Below are positions 1 through 5,632 of a DNA stretch of 5,647 nucleotides, in pieces; position 1 is the stretch's first letter; each line of letters starts with the position of its first letter. The position numbers were made by a program, and so were the translations under genes. The stretch comes from CADEEN01 sp031389585. GTDB lineage: Bacteria; Pseudomonadota; Gammaproteobacteria; Burkholderiales; Burkholderiaceae_C. The stretch lies in the NCBI GenBank assembly GCA_031389585.1, contig JANMSS010000064.1:1-5647 (forward strand), written 5' to 3'. The notes beneath the pieces are model-generated. The model saw only the letters and a program-made list of their open reading frames with translations. It had not been told where the DNA came from and made no database searches.

Positions 1-140
1 AGGTAACTGCGCACGGCTTGCGCACGCTCCACCGACAGCGGCCGGTTCGTGGCCTCGCTGCCCGTGCTGTCGGTGTGACCCACCACCCAGACGCGGACAC
101 CTGGGTCCAGGTTGCGCGCCATTTCGTCCAGCACCGGCCG
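1..140 (-). CDS. OmpA-family C-terminal domain, first half, fragment on the minus strand
   Basis: Read on the minus strand from 140 down to 1, the sequence encodes RPVLDEMARNL, then RVWVVGHTDSTGSEATN, then RPLSVERAQAVRSYL. This is the first half of an OmpA-like peptidoglycan-binding domain: the helix before the second strand, the GHTDS motif whose Asp contacts diaminopimelate in this family, and the following LS..RA..V helix. The fragment runs off the left edge of the window. Above position 140 the frame loses similarity, because the DNA there is the plus-strand copy of the second half of the same domain. It is therefore a piece of the gene whose other half lies at 135-317, in the opposite orientation. 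The family assignment is firm; the specific protein (porin-like, Pal-like lipoprotein or other) cannot be told. Confidence 0.7.
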
Positions 141-178
141 CTGTCGGTGGAGCGCGCGCAAGCCGTGCGCAGTTACCT
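1..178. repeat. Inverted repeat, 45-bp arms (1-45 and 134-178), 88-bp spacer
   Basis: The reverse complement of 1-45 matches 134-178 at 44 of 45 positions. The one difference, position 24 against 155, is a synonymous change in an Arg codon (CGT versus CGC) of the OmpA-like frame. Both arms encode the same RPLSVERAQAVRSYL segment on opposite strands. The left arm reaches the window edge, so the repeat may be longer. The inner end of the right arm contains the palindromic hexamer CGGCCG at 135-140. This hexamer encodes Arg-Pro at two places in the reconstructed domain (RPVL and RPLS), so it is the natural strand-switch point. Inverting 46-133 restores a continuous OmpA domain on the plus strand. 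Confidence 0.85.
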
Positions 179-317
179 GGTGGGGCGTGGCGTCCCATCC
201 ACCCGGATCCACGTAGATGGCCGCGGCGAACGCGAACCCGTGGCCAGCAATGACACCGACGCCGGTCGCGCTCAGAAGCGGCGAGTCGAGGTGCTGCTGG
301 CAGAACAGGCAGGTTGA
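135..317 (+). CDS. OmpA-family C-terminal domain, second half, 5'-truncated
   Basis: The plus strand encodes RPLSVERAQAVRSYL followed by VGRGVPSTRIHVDGRGE, a DTDAGRAQKRRVEVLL segment and a TGA stop at 315-317. This is the normal C-terminal end of an OmpA-like domain: the RAQAVR helix, the (G)R-G-E-P loop and the final RRVEVLL strand, with Lys where the family usually has Asn before the RR pair. Such domains bind peptidoglycan in the periplasm and tether the outer membrane. The open frame can be extended upstream to a TTG at 18, but residues encoded before 135 do not look like OmpA. The matching first half of the domain is on the opposite strand at 1-140. No proper start or signal peptide is present, so this is a broken or mis-assembled gene end. 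Confidence 0.75.
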   Translation, partial: RPLSVERAQAVRSYLVGRGVPSTRIHVDGRGEREPVASNDTDAGRAQKRRVEVLLAEQAG

Positions 318-477
318 GAGGCTGAGAGTCTTTCAATCATGCCCGCTCATCACGCCAGAAGACGCCCGCTCGTCGTTGCAAATGCTCGCCATAGCCCGAG
401 CTATGGCTGCGCTTTGCGCCTAGATCGGACGCCTTCTGACGCGCTGCTCGGACCTGCTCGAAAAACTCTCAGCCTCT
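317..477. repeat. Long imperfect palindrome (about 161 bp) between the OmpA-like end and parA
   Basis: Bases 317-395 and the reverse complement of 400-477 align along almost their whole length. The outer 13 bp are perfect (AGAGGCTGAGAGT at 317-329, ACTCTCAGCCTCT at 465-477). An internal CAGAAG/CTTCTG block and GCAAA/TTTGC block also match, and the centre is CCATAGC (389-395), loop CCGA, GCTATGG (400-406). Overall identity of the arms is roughly 70% by eye. The outer end overlaps the last base of the preceding TGA stop. The flanks carry TGAG at 315-318 and 477-480, which could be target-site copies but are short and partly inside the arms. It contains no convincing protein and could be a MITE/REP-like dispersed repeat, a bidirectional terminator, or the source of a structured RNA. 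Confidence 0.7.
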
Positions 478-561
478 GAGCTCGCGCAGGCCGCCGCGCC
501 TTGTCGGGGTTGGCGCTAGGCTGCGCCCGGCCGGTGGCCGCTACCATCGCCAGCAACGAGC
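478..561. other. Leader region of the parA operon, no gene recognised
   Basis: This stretch separates the palindrome from the parA ribosome binding site. It is GC-rich and encodes nothing convincing. It is the likely place for the operon promoter, since the palindrome lies upstream and the next genes are packed without gaps. However, I see no well-spaced -35/-10 pair: TTGGCG at 510-515 has no acceptable -10 element 16-18 bases downstream, and TACCAT at 542-547 has no good -35 element. Confidence 0.35.
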
Positions 562-567
562 AGGAGG
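562..567 (+). promoter_or_regulatory. Strong Shine-Dalgarno sequence for the ParA-like gene
   Basis: A perfect AGGAGG lies 6 bases before the ATG at 574. It is the only consensus ribosome binding site in the operon. The downstream genes start in or next to the previous stop codon with weak sites, which points to translational coupling from this first gene. Confidence 0.85.
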
Positions 568-573
568 TTTTCG

Positions 574-1191
574 ATGCCGGTGATCGTTGTCGCCAACCCA
601 AAGGGTGGCGTAGGCAAGAGCACAGTCGCCACCAACCTGGCCGGCGCGCTGGCGCGAGCCGGGCATGCCGTGATGCTGGGCGACGTGGACCGTCAGCAAT
701 CGGCGCGGCAATGGCTGGCCCTGCGCCCGGCCGCATTGCCGACGATCCGCAGCTGGGATGTCGCCCACGACGACGTCGTTCGGCCGCCCAAGGGCACCAC
801 CCATGTGGTCCTGGACACGCCGGCCGGGCTGCACGGAAGCAAGCTCGACGACGTGATGCGCATCGCCGACCGGGTGATCGTGCCGCTGCAGCCGAGCCTG
901 TTCGACATCCAGGCCAGCCACACTTTTCTGCGCCAGCTGGCCGCGCACAAGCGCAGCAGCAAGGTGCGCGTCGGCGTGATCGGCATGCGTGTGCGCGAGG
1001 GCACGATCGCCACCGATCAGCTGCGCCGCTTCTTCGACGGGCTGGGCGTGCCGGTGCTGGCCATGCTGCGCGACACGCAGCTCTACGTGCAGCTCGCTGC
1101 GCGCGGCGCCACCTTGTGGGACATCGCACCCAGCCGTGCCGAGCGCGACCTGGCGCAGTGGCAGCCGATCCTCGAAGAGCTCGGGCGCTGA
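574..1191 (+). CDS. ParA/MinD-type partitioning ATPase, orphan
   Basis: This 205-residue protein is a cytoplasmic deviant-Walker ATPase of the ParA family. Members dimerise on ATP binding and position DNA or protein cargo. Visible motifs are the deviant Walker A, PKGGVGKST, with signature Lys10 and Lys15; the Walker A' region LGDVDRQQSA with Asp37 and Asp39; and Walker B HVVLDTPAG with Asp81. A VIVPLQPSLFDIQAS segment follows, as in the ParA core. The length is that of the small ParA class (ParF-like), without an N-terminal DNA-binding domain. No ParB-like partner or parS-like repeat array is evident next to it, so plasmid or chromosome partitioning is not supported. Start choice is firm because of AGGAGG at 562-567. 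Its TGA overlaps the next ATG by one base. Family is certain, cargo unknown. Confidence 0.92.
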   Translation: MPVIVVANPKGGVGKSTVATNLAGALARAGHAVMLGDVDRQQSARQWLALRPAALPTIRSWDVAHDDVVRPPKGTTHVVLDTPAGLHGSKLDDVMRIADRVIVPLQPSLFDIQASHTFLRQLAAHKRSSKVRVGVIGMRVREGTIATDQLRRFFDGLGVPVLAMLRDTQLYVQLAARGATLWDIAPSRAERDLAQWQPILEELGR

Positions 1192-1643
1192 TGAAGCACT
1201 TTGCGACCCTCGACGAGCTGGCGGCGCGCGTCGGCCAGCCGCTCGCCGACAGCGAGTGGATCGCTGTCGACCAGCACCGCATCGATGCGTTCGCCGAAGC
1301 CACCTCCGATCGCCAGTGGATCCATGTCGACCCCGTGCGAGCGGCCGATGGCCCGTTCGGAGAGACCATCGCGCATGGATTTCTCACGCTCAGCCTGTTG
1401 CCGGCATTGCTGGCCAGCGCCTATGCGATCGACAATGTGCGCATGAGCGTGAACTACGGCCTCAACCGCGTGCGCTTTCCGGCGCCCGTGCCGGCGGGCA
1501 GCCGCGTGCGTGCGCGCTTCAAGTTGCAGGCATTCGAACCGCTGCCGGACGGAGCCCAGCTCACGCTCGAGGCCACGCTCGAGCGCGAGGGCGGTGTCAA
1601 GCCGGTGTGCGTGGCCGAGATAGTCACGCGAAAGCACGTCTGA
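1191..1643 (+). CDS. MaoC-family (R)-specific enoyl-CoA hydratase, NodN-like
   Basis: This 150-residue single hot-dog domain protein resembles the NodN/Rv0130 branch of the MaoC family, which hydrates trans-2-enoyl-CoA to (R)-3-hydroxyacyl-CoA in the cytoplasm. The hydratase motif is ATSDRQWIHVD, with the expected catalytic Asp40 and His45; the typical GD-x-NP-x-H form is replaced by the SD-x-QWIH form of the NodN branch. It is followed by PFGETIAHGFLTLSL (55-69), a hallmark of that branch. The ATG at 1191 sits in a TGATG overlap with the ParA gene stop, and the protein starts at the usual place before the fold, so the much longer upstream open frame is not used. The response regulator gene begins 4 bases downstream. 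Likely roles are fatty acid or polyhydroxyalkanoate precursor metabolism. The actual substrate, and the link with the signalling genes, are unknown. Confidence 0.9.
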   Translation: MKHFATLDELAARVGQPLADSEWIAVDQHRIDAFAEATSDRQWIHVDPVRAADGPFGETIAHGFLTLSLLPALLASAYAIDNVRMSVNYGLNRVRFPAPVPAGSRVRARFKLQAFEPLPDGAQLTLEATLEREGGVKPVCVAEIVTRKHV

Positions 1644-1647
1644 GGCC

Positions 1648-2424
1648 ATGAAAGTCCTGCTGATCGACGACCACCCGCTGATCCTGGCGGCGCTGGAGGC
1701 CGTGATCGGCGGCCTCGGCGACGACGTCACGGTGGTGGGCGTCGGTAGCGAGCGCGAGGCCCGTGCGGCTCTCAAGAGTGACTCCGACCACGATCTGGTG
1801 TTGCTCGATCTGCACCTGGGCGACAGCGATGGCTTCGCCCTGCTGGCTGACTTGCGGAGCCGGTACCCGGCGCTGCCGATCGTCGTCGTCTCGGCGTCCG
1901 ACCGGGCCAGTGATGTGATCCGCGCGATTGACGCGGGAGCGATGGGCTTCGTGCCCAAGCGGGCCAGCAACGACACGCTGGTCGAAGCCCTGCGCCTGGT
2001 GATGTCGGGCGGAATTTATGTGCCGCCGATGACGCTGGGCATGAGCCCGATGGCGTCTGTCGCGGCAACCGAGGGCGATACCGTGCCCGACGTGATGCGC
2101 CCGCACCCGACCGAGGACGTGCGTGAGATGACCAGCGCTGCGGGCGGCTTGCCCCGCCCGCCGCCTCCGGTGGCGCCGGCCTCGCTGGACACGCTGGGCC
2201 TGTCCAAGCGCCAGGCCGATGTGCTGGCCTATCTGCTGCAAGGCATGCCCAACAAGATGATTGCGCGCGAGATGCATCTGTCGGTCGATACGGTCAAGGA
2301 CCATGTCGCGGCGGTGCTGCGCGTGCTCGGCGTGTCCTCGCGCACGCAGGCCGTACTGGCCGTCAGCCAGATGGCGCAGCGTGCAGGCGGCGGCGGGCCC
2401 GCCTGGAAGCGCTCACAGCGCTGA
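1648..2424 (+). CDS. NarL/LuxR-type response regulator
   Basis: This 258-residue two-component transcription regulator has a receiver domain at about 1-120 with acidic pocket Asp7/Asp8, phosphoacceptor Asp54 in LVLLDLHLGDSDG, Ser82 in the switch position and Lys104 in FVPKR. A LuxR-type helix-turn-helix lies at about 183-243 (LSKRQADVLAYLLQG, then NKMIAREMHLSVDTVKDHV, then LGVSSRTQAV). Between them lies an unusually long linker, about 125-180, rich in Pro, Met and Ala, including a run of four prolines at 171-174. The gene starts 4 bases after the maoC-like stop with only a weak TGAGG site, and its stop overlaps the kinase ATG (TGATG), so it is surely co-transcribed with its likely cognate kinase. 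All phosphorylation residues are intact. Target genes cannot be read from the sequence. Confidence 0.95.
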   Translation: MKVLLIDDHPLILAALEAVIGGLGDDVTVVGVGSEREARAALKSDSDHDLVLLDLHLGDSDGFALLADLRSRYPALPIVVVSASDRASDVIRAIDAGAMGFVPKRASNDTLVEALRLVMSGGIYVPPMTLGMSPMASVAATEGDTVPDVMRPHPTEDVREMTSAAGGLPRPPPPVAPASLDTLGLSKRQADVLAYLLQGMPNKMIAREMHLSVDTVKDHVAAVLRVLGVSSRTQAVLAVSQMAQRAGGGGPAWKRSQR

Positions 2425-4241
2425 TGGCCGAGGCCGCCCCGCGCAGCGCGGCGAGCCGCCACACCCGCGACAGCGCGGCCAGTGAGCCGCATGTCGACGG
2501 ACTGCGCGCCCTCTTCGAGCAAAGCCCGGCCAGCCTGGGCGGCAATGCCATCGGCATCGGCCTGATCGGCCTGGCATTCTGGCCGCTGGCCGCCACAACC
2601 CTGATGATCGGCTGGTTCGGCGTGGCGCTCTCGCTGTGGCTGCTGCGCCTGGGCCACTACCTGCGCTACCGCGCCGCGCGCGACAGTGACACGCCCACGT
2701 TGCTTGACTGGCGGCGCAGCTGGCGTGTGCTGGTCTTGCTTCAGGGCGCGATGTGGCCGCTGGCGGTATGGCTGTTCTGGGGTCTGGGTTCGCCCTTCCA
2801 CACCACGGCGCTGCTGCTCATTGCCGCCTGCTACATGCTGGCCTCGGTGCAACTGCTGGCACCGCAGCGCGTGCTGTTCATCGTCTTCACGGGCCTGGTC
2901 TTTCTGCCGGTGATTGCGCGCGTGGCCAGCGACGGGTCGCAGCCCTGGCACTGGCAACTGGCTGGCGTGCTCAGCATGGTGTTCGTGATTGCCATGCTGA
3001 TGGGCCGCGCTTACCGCGGTGCGCTCGGCCAGGCCATCGGCCTGAAGCAGCGCACCGAGCAGCTGGCCGCTCAACTGCGCATCGAGAAGGCGGCCGCTGA
3101 CGAGGCACGCCGCGCTGCCGAAGCCGCCAACCGCGCCAAGACCCAGTTCTTCGCCGCCGCCAGCCACGATCTGCGCCAGCCACTGCATGCAATGGGGCTG
3201 TTTGCCGAGGCCCTGCGCCAGCGCGCCAACGAACCCGAAGTGGCTTCGCTGGTCAACAGCATCAACCAGAGCGTCGAGGCGCTCGAGGGGCTGTTCAGTG
3301 AGTTGCTCGACATCACCCGCATCGACAGCGGCGGCGTCGACGTGCAGCTGGCGCCGGTGCGCGTTGGGGACCTGTTTGCCCGGCTGCGTCTGAACTTCGA
3401 GCCGACGGCGTTCGAAAAGGGCCTGGCGCTGCGTTTTCACGGCGGGCAGCACTTCGCCCACACCGACGGCCTGCTGCTCGAGAGAATCCTGCGCAACCTG
3501 GTCAGCAATGCGATCCGCTACACCGACGACGGCGGCGTGTTGGTCGCCTGCCGGCCGCGGGCCGGCATGCTCAGGTTCGAGGTCTGGGACAGCGGCATCG
3601 GCATCGCGTCGGACAGCCTGGCGCATGTCTTCGATGAGTTCTACCAAGTGCAGTCCAACCGCCCGCTCGCGGCGCACCAGAGCAAGGGCCTGGGCCTGGG
3701 GCTGGCGATTGTCCAGCGGCTGGCCGCCTTGCTTGCGGCACCGCTCGGCGTGCAATCGCGCCCTGGCAGCGGCAGCGTGTTTGCGCTCGATGTGCCGGTT
3801 GGCCGCGAAATGCGCAGCCTCGCCGCGTCCACGCACGACCGCGCCGCCGCCCTGGGCATCACCCTGGCGCAGCGCACGGTCGTCGTGGTCGAAGACGAGC
3901 CAGCCGTACGTGAAGGCCTGAGTGTCCTGCTGCAAGCGTGGGGCGCCGAGGTGCTGGCCTTTGAGGGCATGGGCGCGCTGCAAGGCTGGCTCGCTGCCGC
4001 GCCGGCTGCGGCGCCCGACCTGGCTATCGTGGACTACCGTCTGGGCGAGGGCCGCACCGGGATCGAGGCCTTGATTGCCTTGCGGGCACAGTGGGCGGCA
4101 CTGCCGGCGATTGTCATCACCGGCAGCAGCCTGGGCGGCCATGAAGGCGAGGCCGAGCAGCATGACTTTCACCTGCTGATCAAGCCGGTGACGCCGAACA
4201 AGTTGCGCGCGATGATCGGCTTCAAACTCGGGCGACGTTGA
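2424..4241 (+). CDS. Membrane-bound hybrid histidine kinase with C-terminal receiver
   Basis: This 605-residue sensor kinase should autophosphorylate on His and pass phosphate to receiver domains. About six hydrophobic segments between residues 41 and 195 form the membrane sensor part; no large periplasmic loop or PAS domain is seen. A charged Ala-rich helix (about 205-238, probable coiled coil) leads to the H box FFAAASHDLRQPLHA with His248. The ATPase domain has the N box NLVSNAIRYT (Asn358/Asn362), G1 box VWDSGIGI (Asp389), F box FDEFYQV and G2 box KGLGLGLAI from Lys421. The receiver, from about 485, has VVVVEDEP (acidic residues 490-492), phosphoacceptor Asp537 in IVDYRLG, Thr in VITGSS and Lys587 in LIKPVTP. 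No HPt domain is present. So the kinase may phosphorylate the adjacent NarL-type regulator directly, using its own receiver for control. The start overlaps the regulator stop by one base. The signal is unknown. Confidence 0.95.
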   Translation: MAEAAPRSAASRHTRDSAASEPHVDGLRALFEQSPASLGGNAIGIGLIGLAFWPLAATTLMIGWFGVALSLWLLRLGHYLRYRAARDSDTPTLLDWRRSWRVLVLLQGAMWPLAVWLFWGLGSPFHTTALLLIAACYMLASVQLLAPQRVLFIVFTGLVFLPVIARVASDGSQPWHWQLAGVLSMVFVIAMLMGRAYRGALGQAIGLKQRTEQLAAQLRIEKAAADEARRAAEAANRAKTQFFAAASHDLRQPLHAMGLFAEALRQRANEPEVASLVNSINQSVEALEGLFSELLDITRIDSGGVDVQLAPVRVGDLFARLRLNFEPTAFEKGLALRFHGGQHFAHTDGLLLERILRNLVSNAIRYTDDGGVLVACRPRAGMLRFEVWDSGIGIASDSLAHVFDEFYQVQSNRPLAAHQSKGLGLGLAIVQRLAALLAAPLGVQSRPGSGSVFALDVPVGREMRSLAASTHDRAAALGITLAQRTVVVVEDEPAVREGLSVLLQAWGAEVLAFEGMGALQGWLAAAPAAAPDLAIVDYRLGEGRTGIEALIALRAQWAALPAIVITGSSLGGHEGEAEQHDFHLLIKPVTPNKLRAMIGFKLGRR

Positions 4242-4276
4242 GAATTGCGCCCGACCGAGAGCCGCGCCGCCGAACC

Positions 4277-4546
4277 ATGAACGAAGACCGACGCCCCCGC
4301 ATGCCGCCGAGCCGCCCGCCGTGGGTGGGTTCGACCTGGCCTTGAGCGAGCTGCGCACGGTCGTCGATCACGCGGGCGTGGGCATCGTGCGGGTCCAGCA
4401 GCGCCGCATCGTTTGCTGCAATCAGCGCTTCGCGGAGACCCATGCAGGGCTTCCTGCTCAGCCGGTCGCTGACGGCCGCAGCCGTTGCCGACTTCGTCCG
4501 TACGCATGGGCCAGCCGCCGCTGCGGCATCATCCGCGCCACCGTGA
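4277..4546 (+). pseudogene. Remnant of a PAS-(GGDEF)-EAL c-di-GMP signalling gene with frameshift and large internal deletion
   Basis: Three pieces of one probable gene are seen. From the ATG at 4277 a short frame (MNEDRRPRMPPSRPP) runs until a TGA at 4343-4345. Shifting one base near 4322-4330 gives FDLALSELRTVVDHAGVG followed by IVRV and RRIVCCNQRFAET, the first third of a PAS sensor domain, to about 4438. From about 4439, in the frame of the first piece, the sequence reads PMQGFLLSRSLTAAAVADFV and continues about 15 residues to TGA at 4544-4546. QGFLLSR-L is the typical last strand of an EAL phosphodiesterase domain. The rest of PAS, any GGDEF domain and nearly all of EAL are missing, so no active enzyme can be made. 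It begins 35 bases after the kinase stop, so the intact gene was probably the last of the operon. The GGDEF part is inferred from usual architecture, not seen. Confidence 0.7.
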
Positions 4547-4562
4547 CGCGGCGCGTTCGATC

Positions 4563-5432
4563 TCAACTCGGCGTGTACGCCAGGCGAACGTAGATCGGCG
4601 CGAAGGCCTCGGCCTGGGTCACTTCGAGCAAGCGTTCGCGCGCCAGCTCGAGCAGGGCGATGAACGTCACCACCACCACCGGCACGCCGCGGCTGGGCTC
4701 GAACAGGTCTTCGAACAGCGCAAAGCGCCGGCCCTGCAGCGTCGTCAGCACCAGGCTCCTGTGCACGCGCACCGACAACTGCGAGCGCCCGATGTGATGG
4801 TGCTGCACCAACCGGGCGCGCGCAAGGATGGCCTGCCAGGCCTCACGCAGATCGTCGGCGACCACCTCGGGCAGGCGCGGCGCCAGCGACTGCTCGATCG
4901 TGACCTGCGCGCGCAGGAAGTCGCGGCCGAGCATCGGCAATGCGTCCAGGCGTGCGGCGGCCAGTTTCATCTGTTCGTACTCGAGCAGGCGGCGCACCAA
5001 CTCGGCGCGCGGGTCGTCAGGCTCATGGCCTTGCGCGCTCTTCCTCGGCGGCAGCAGCATGCGGCTCTTGATCTCGATCAGCATCGCGGCCATCAGCAGG
5101 TACTCGCTGGCCAGCTCGAGGTTGCAATTCCTGATCTGCTCGACATAGGCCAGGTACTGGCGCGTTACGTCGGCCAGCGGGACGTCCAGGATGTTGAAAT
5201 TCTGCTTGCGGATCAGGTACAGCAGCAGGTCCAACGGGCCCTCAAAGGCCTCGAGGAAGACTTCGAGCGCATCGGGCGGGATGTACAGATCCTGTGGCAT
5301 CGCGAACAGCGGCTCGCCGTACAGGCGCGCCACCGCGACCTGGTCCATCGCAACCGGGGGCAGCCTGGCCGCCAGCTCGGAATCAGGCGGTGGCGGCAAC
5401 TCGCCGTGTACTGCCATCGCAGCCCGGCTCAC
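4563..5432 (-). CDS. scpA: Segregation and condensation protein A
   Basis: This is the kleisin subunit of the bacterial SMC-ScpAB condensin, which acts on the nucleoid in chromosome compaction and segregation. The 289-residue frame contains the ScpA N-terminal signature FEGPLDLLLYLIRKQ (63-77), then NFNILDVPLADVTRQYL, and EYLLMAAMLIEIKSRMLLP (110-128). A conserved C-terminal winged-helix region ends in APIYVRLAY. The extension before the signature (RLYGEPLFAMPQDLYIPPDALEVF) fits what I know of betaproteobacterial ScpA. The start chosen is a GTG at 5432-5430 that overlaps the TGA of the upstream DUF3460 gene (GTGA). An ATG at 5417, giving a protein 5 residues shorter, is almost as likely, since neither has a clear ribosome binding site. 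scpB and smc are not in the window. The stop faces the PAS/EAL remnant 16 bases away. Confidence 0.96.
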   Translation of the reverse strand: MSRAAMAVHGELPPPPDSELAARLPPVAMDQVAVARLYGEPLFAMPQDLYIPPDALEVFLEAFEGPLDLLLYLIRKQNFNILDVPLADVTRQYLAYVEQIRNCNLELASEYLLMAAMLIEIKSRMLLPPRKSAQGHEPDDPRAELVRRLLEYEQMKLAAARLDALPMLGRDFLRAQVTIEQSLAPRLPEVVADDLREAWQAILARARLVQHHHIGRSQLSVRVHRSLVLTTLQGRRFALFEDLFEPSRGVPVVVVTFIALLELARERLLEVTQAEAFAPIYVRLAYTPS

Positions 5433-5632
5433 TTGACTTTGGTCTGGTAGACGTAGGGCTGCTGCGGCACGTCGGCGTCACGCCACTCGGCCTGGGCCTG
5501 GCGGTCGATGGCGCGATCCCACAGCAACGCGCGGCCGGCGCGCTGCTCGGCTTCGAGCGTGGGCTTCCTGGCCTTGAGTTCAGCGATGAACTGGGTCACG
5601 TCGGAGAGGTAGGGTTTCCAGAGCAAGGGCAT
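5429..5632 (-). CDS. DUF3460 family small protein upstream of scpA
   Basis: This 67-residue soluble protein has the conserved pattern of the DUF3460 family: an N-terminal WKPYLSDVTQFI segment, then LEAEQRAGRALLWD (about 26-39), and the C-terminal end PQQPYVYQT. No membrane segment or signal peptide is seen. The family is found beside scpA in Burkholderiales; its function is unknown. The gene is complete, starting with ATG at 5632-5630 and ending at 5429, where its TGA overlaps the proposed GTG of scpA, which suggests translational coupling. Only 15 bases lie upstream in the window, so its promoter and ribosome binding site cannot be judged. Confidence 0.9.
   Translation of the reverse strand: MPLLWKPYLSDVTQFIAELKARKPTLEAEQRAGRALLWDRAIDRQAQAEWRDADVPQQPYVYQTKVK

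Noticed and set aside
18..134. Open frame from a TTG at 18 leading into the OmpA-like C-terminus, suggesting a complete 99-residue gene
   Set aside because: The residues before 135 are the antisense reading of the inverted first half of the domain, not a real N-terminus. There is no signal peptide and no ribosome binding site.
315..480. TGAG at 315-318 and 477-480 as a target-site duplication of an inserted element
   Set aside because: Four bases is too short to rely on, and the copies partly overlap the palindrome ends; kept only as a hint in the repeat entry.
510..547. Possible sigma-70 promoter for the operon (TTGGCG at 510, TACCAT at 542)
   Set aside because: The spacing between the two boxes is about 26 bases, far outside 16-18, and no alternative partner box is convincing.
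501..1190. Upstream in-frame extension of the MaoC-like gene to position 501
   Set aside because: The extension lies inside the ParA gene in another frame and is Arg/Ala-rich. The ATG at 1191 gives a normal single-domain MaoC protein and a TGATG junction.
401..1387. Minus-strand open frame of 328 codons opposite parA and the hydratase gene
   Set aside because: The predicted product is Arg/Ala/Cys-rich low-complexity sequence with no motif, a typical antisense shadow of the two well-supported plus-strand genes.
2229..4358. Very long minus-strand open frame (709 codons) opposite the kinase
   Set aside because: It mirrors the codon structure of the kinase gene in GC-rich DNA. The product is Gln/His/Ala/Arg-rich without recognisable domains, while the plus strand has every kinase motif.
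4520..4570. Terminator between the EAL remnant and convergent scpA
   Set aside because: No stable hairpin followed by a T-run is visible on either strand in the short gap.
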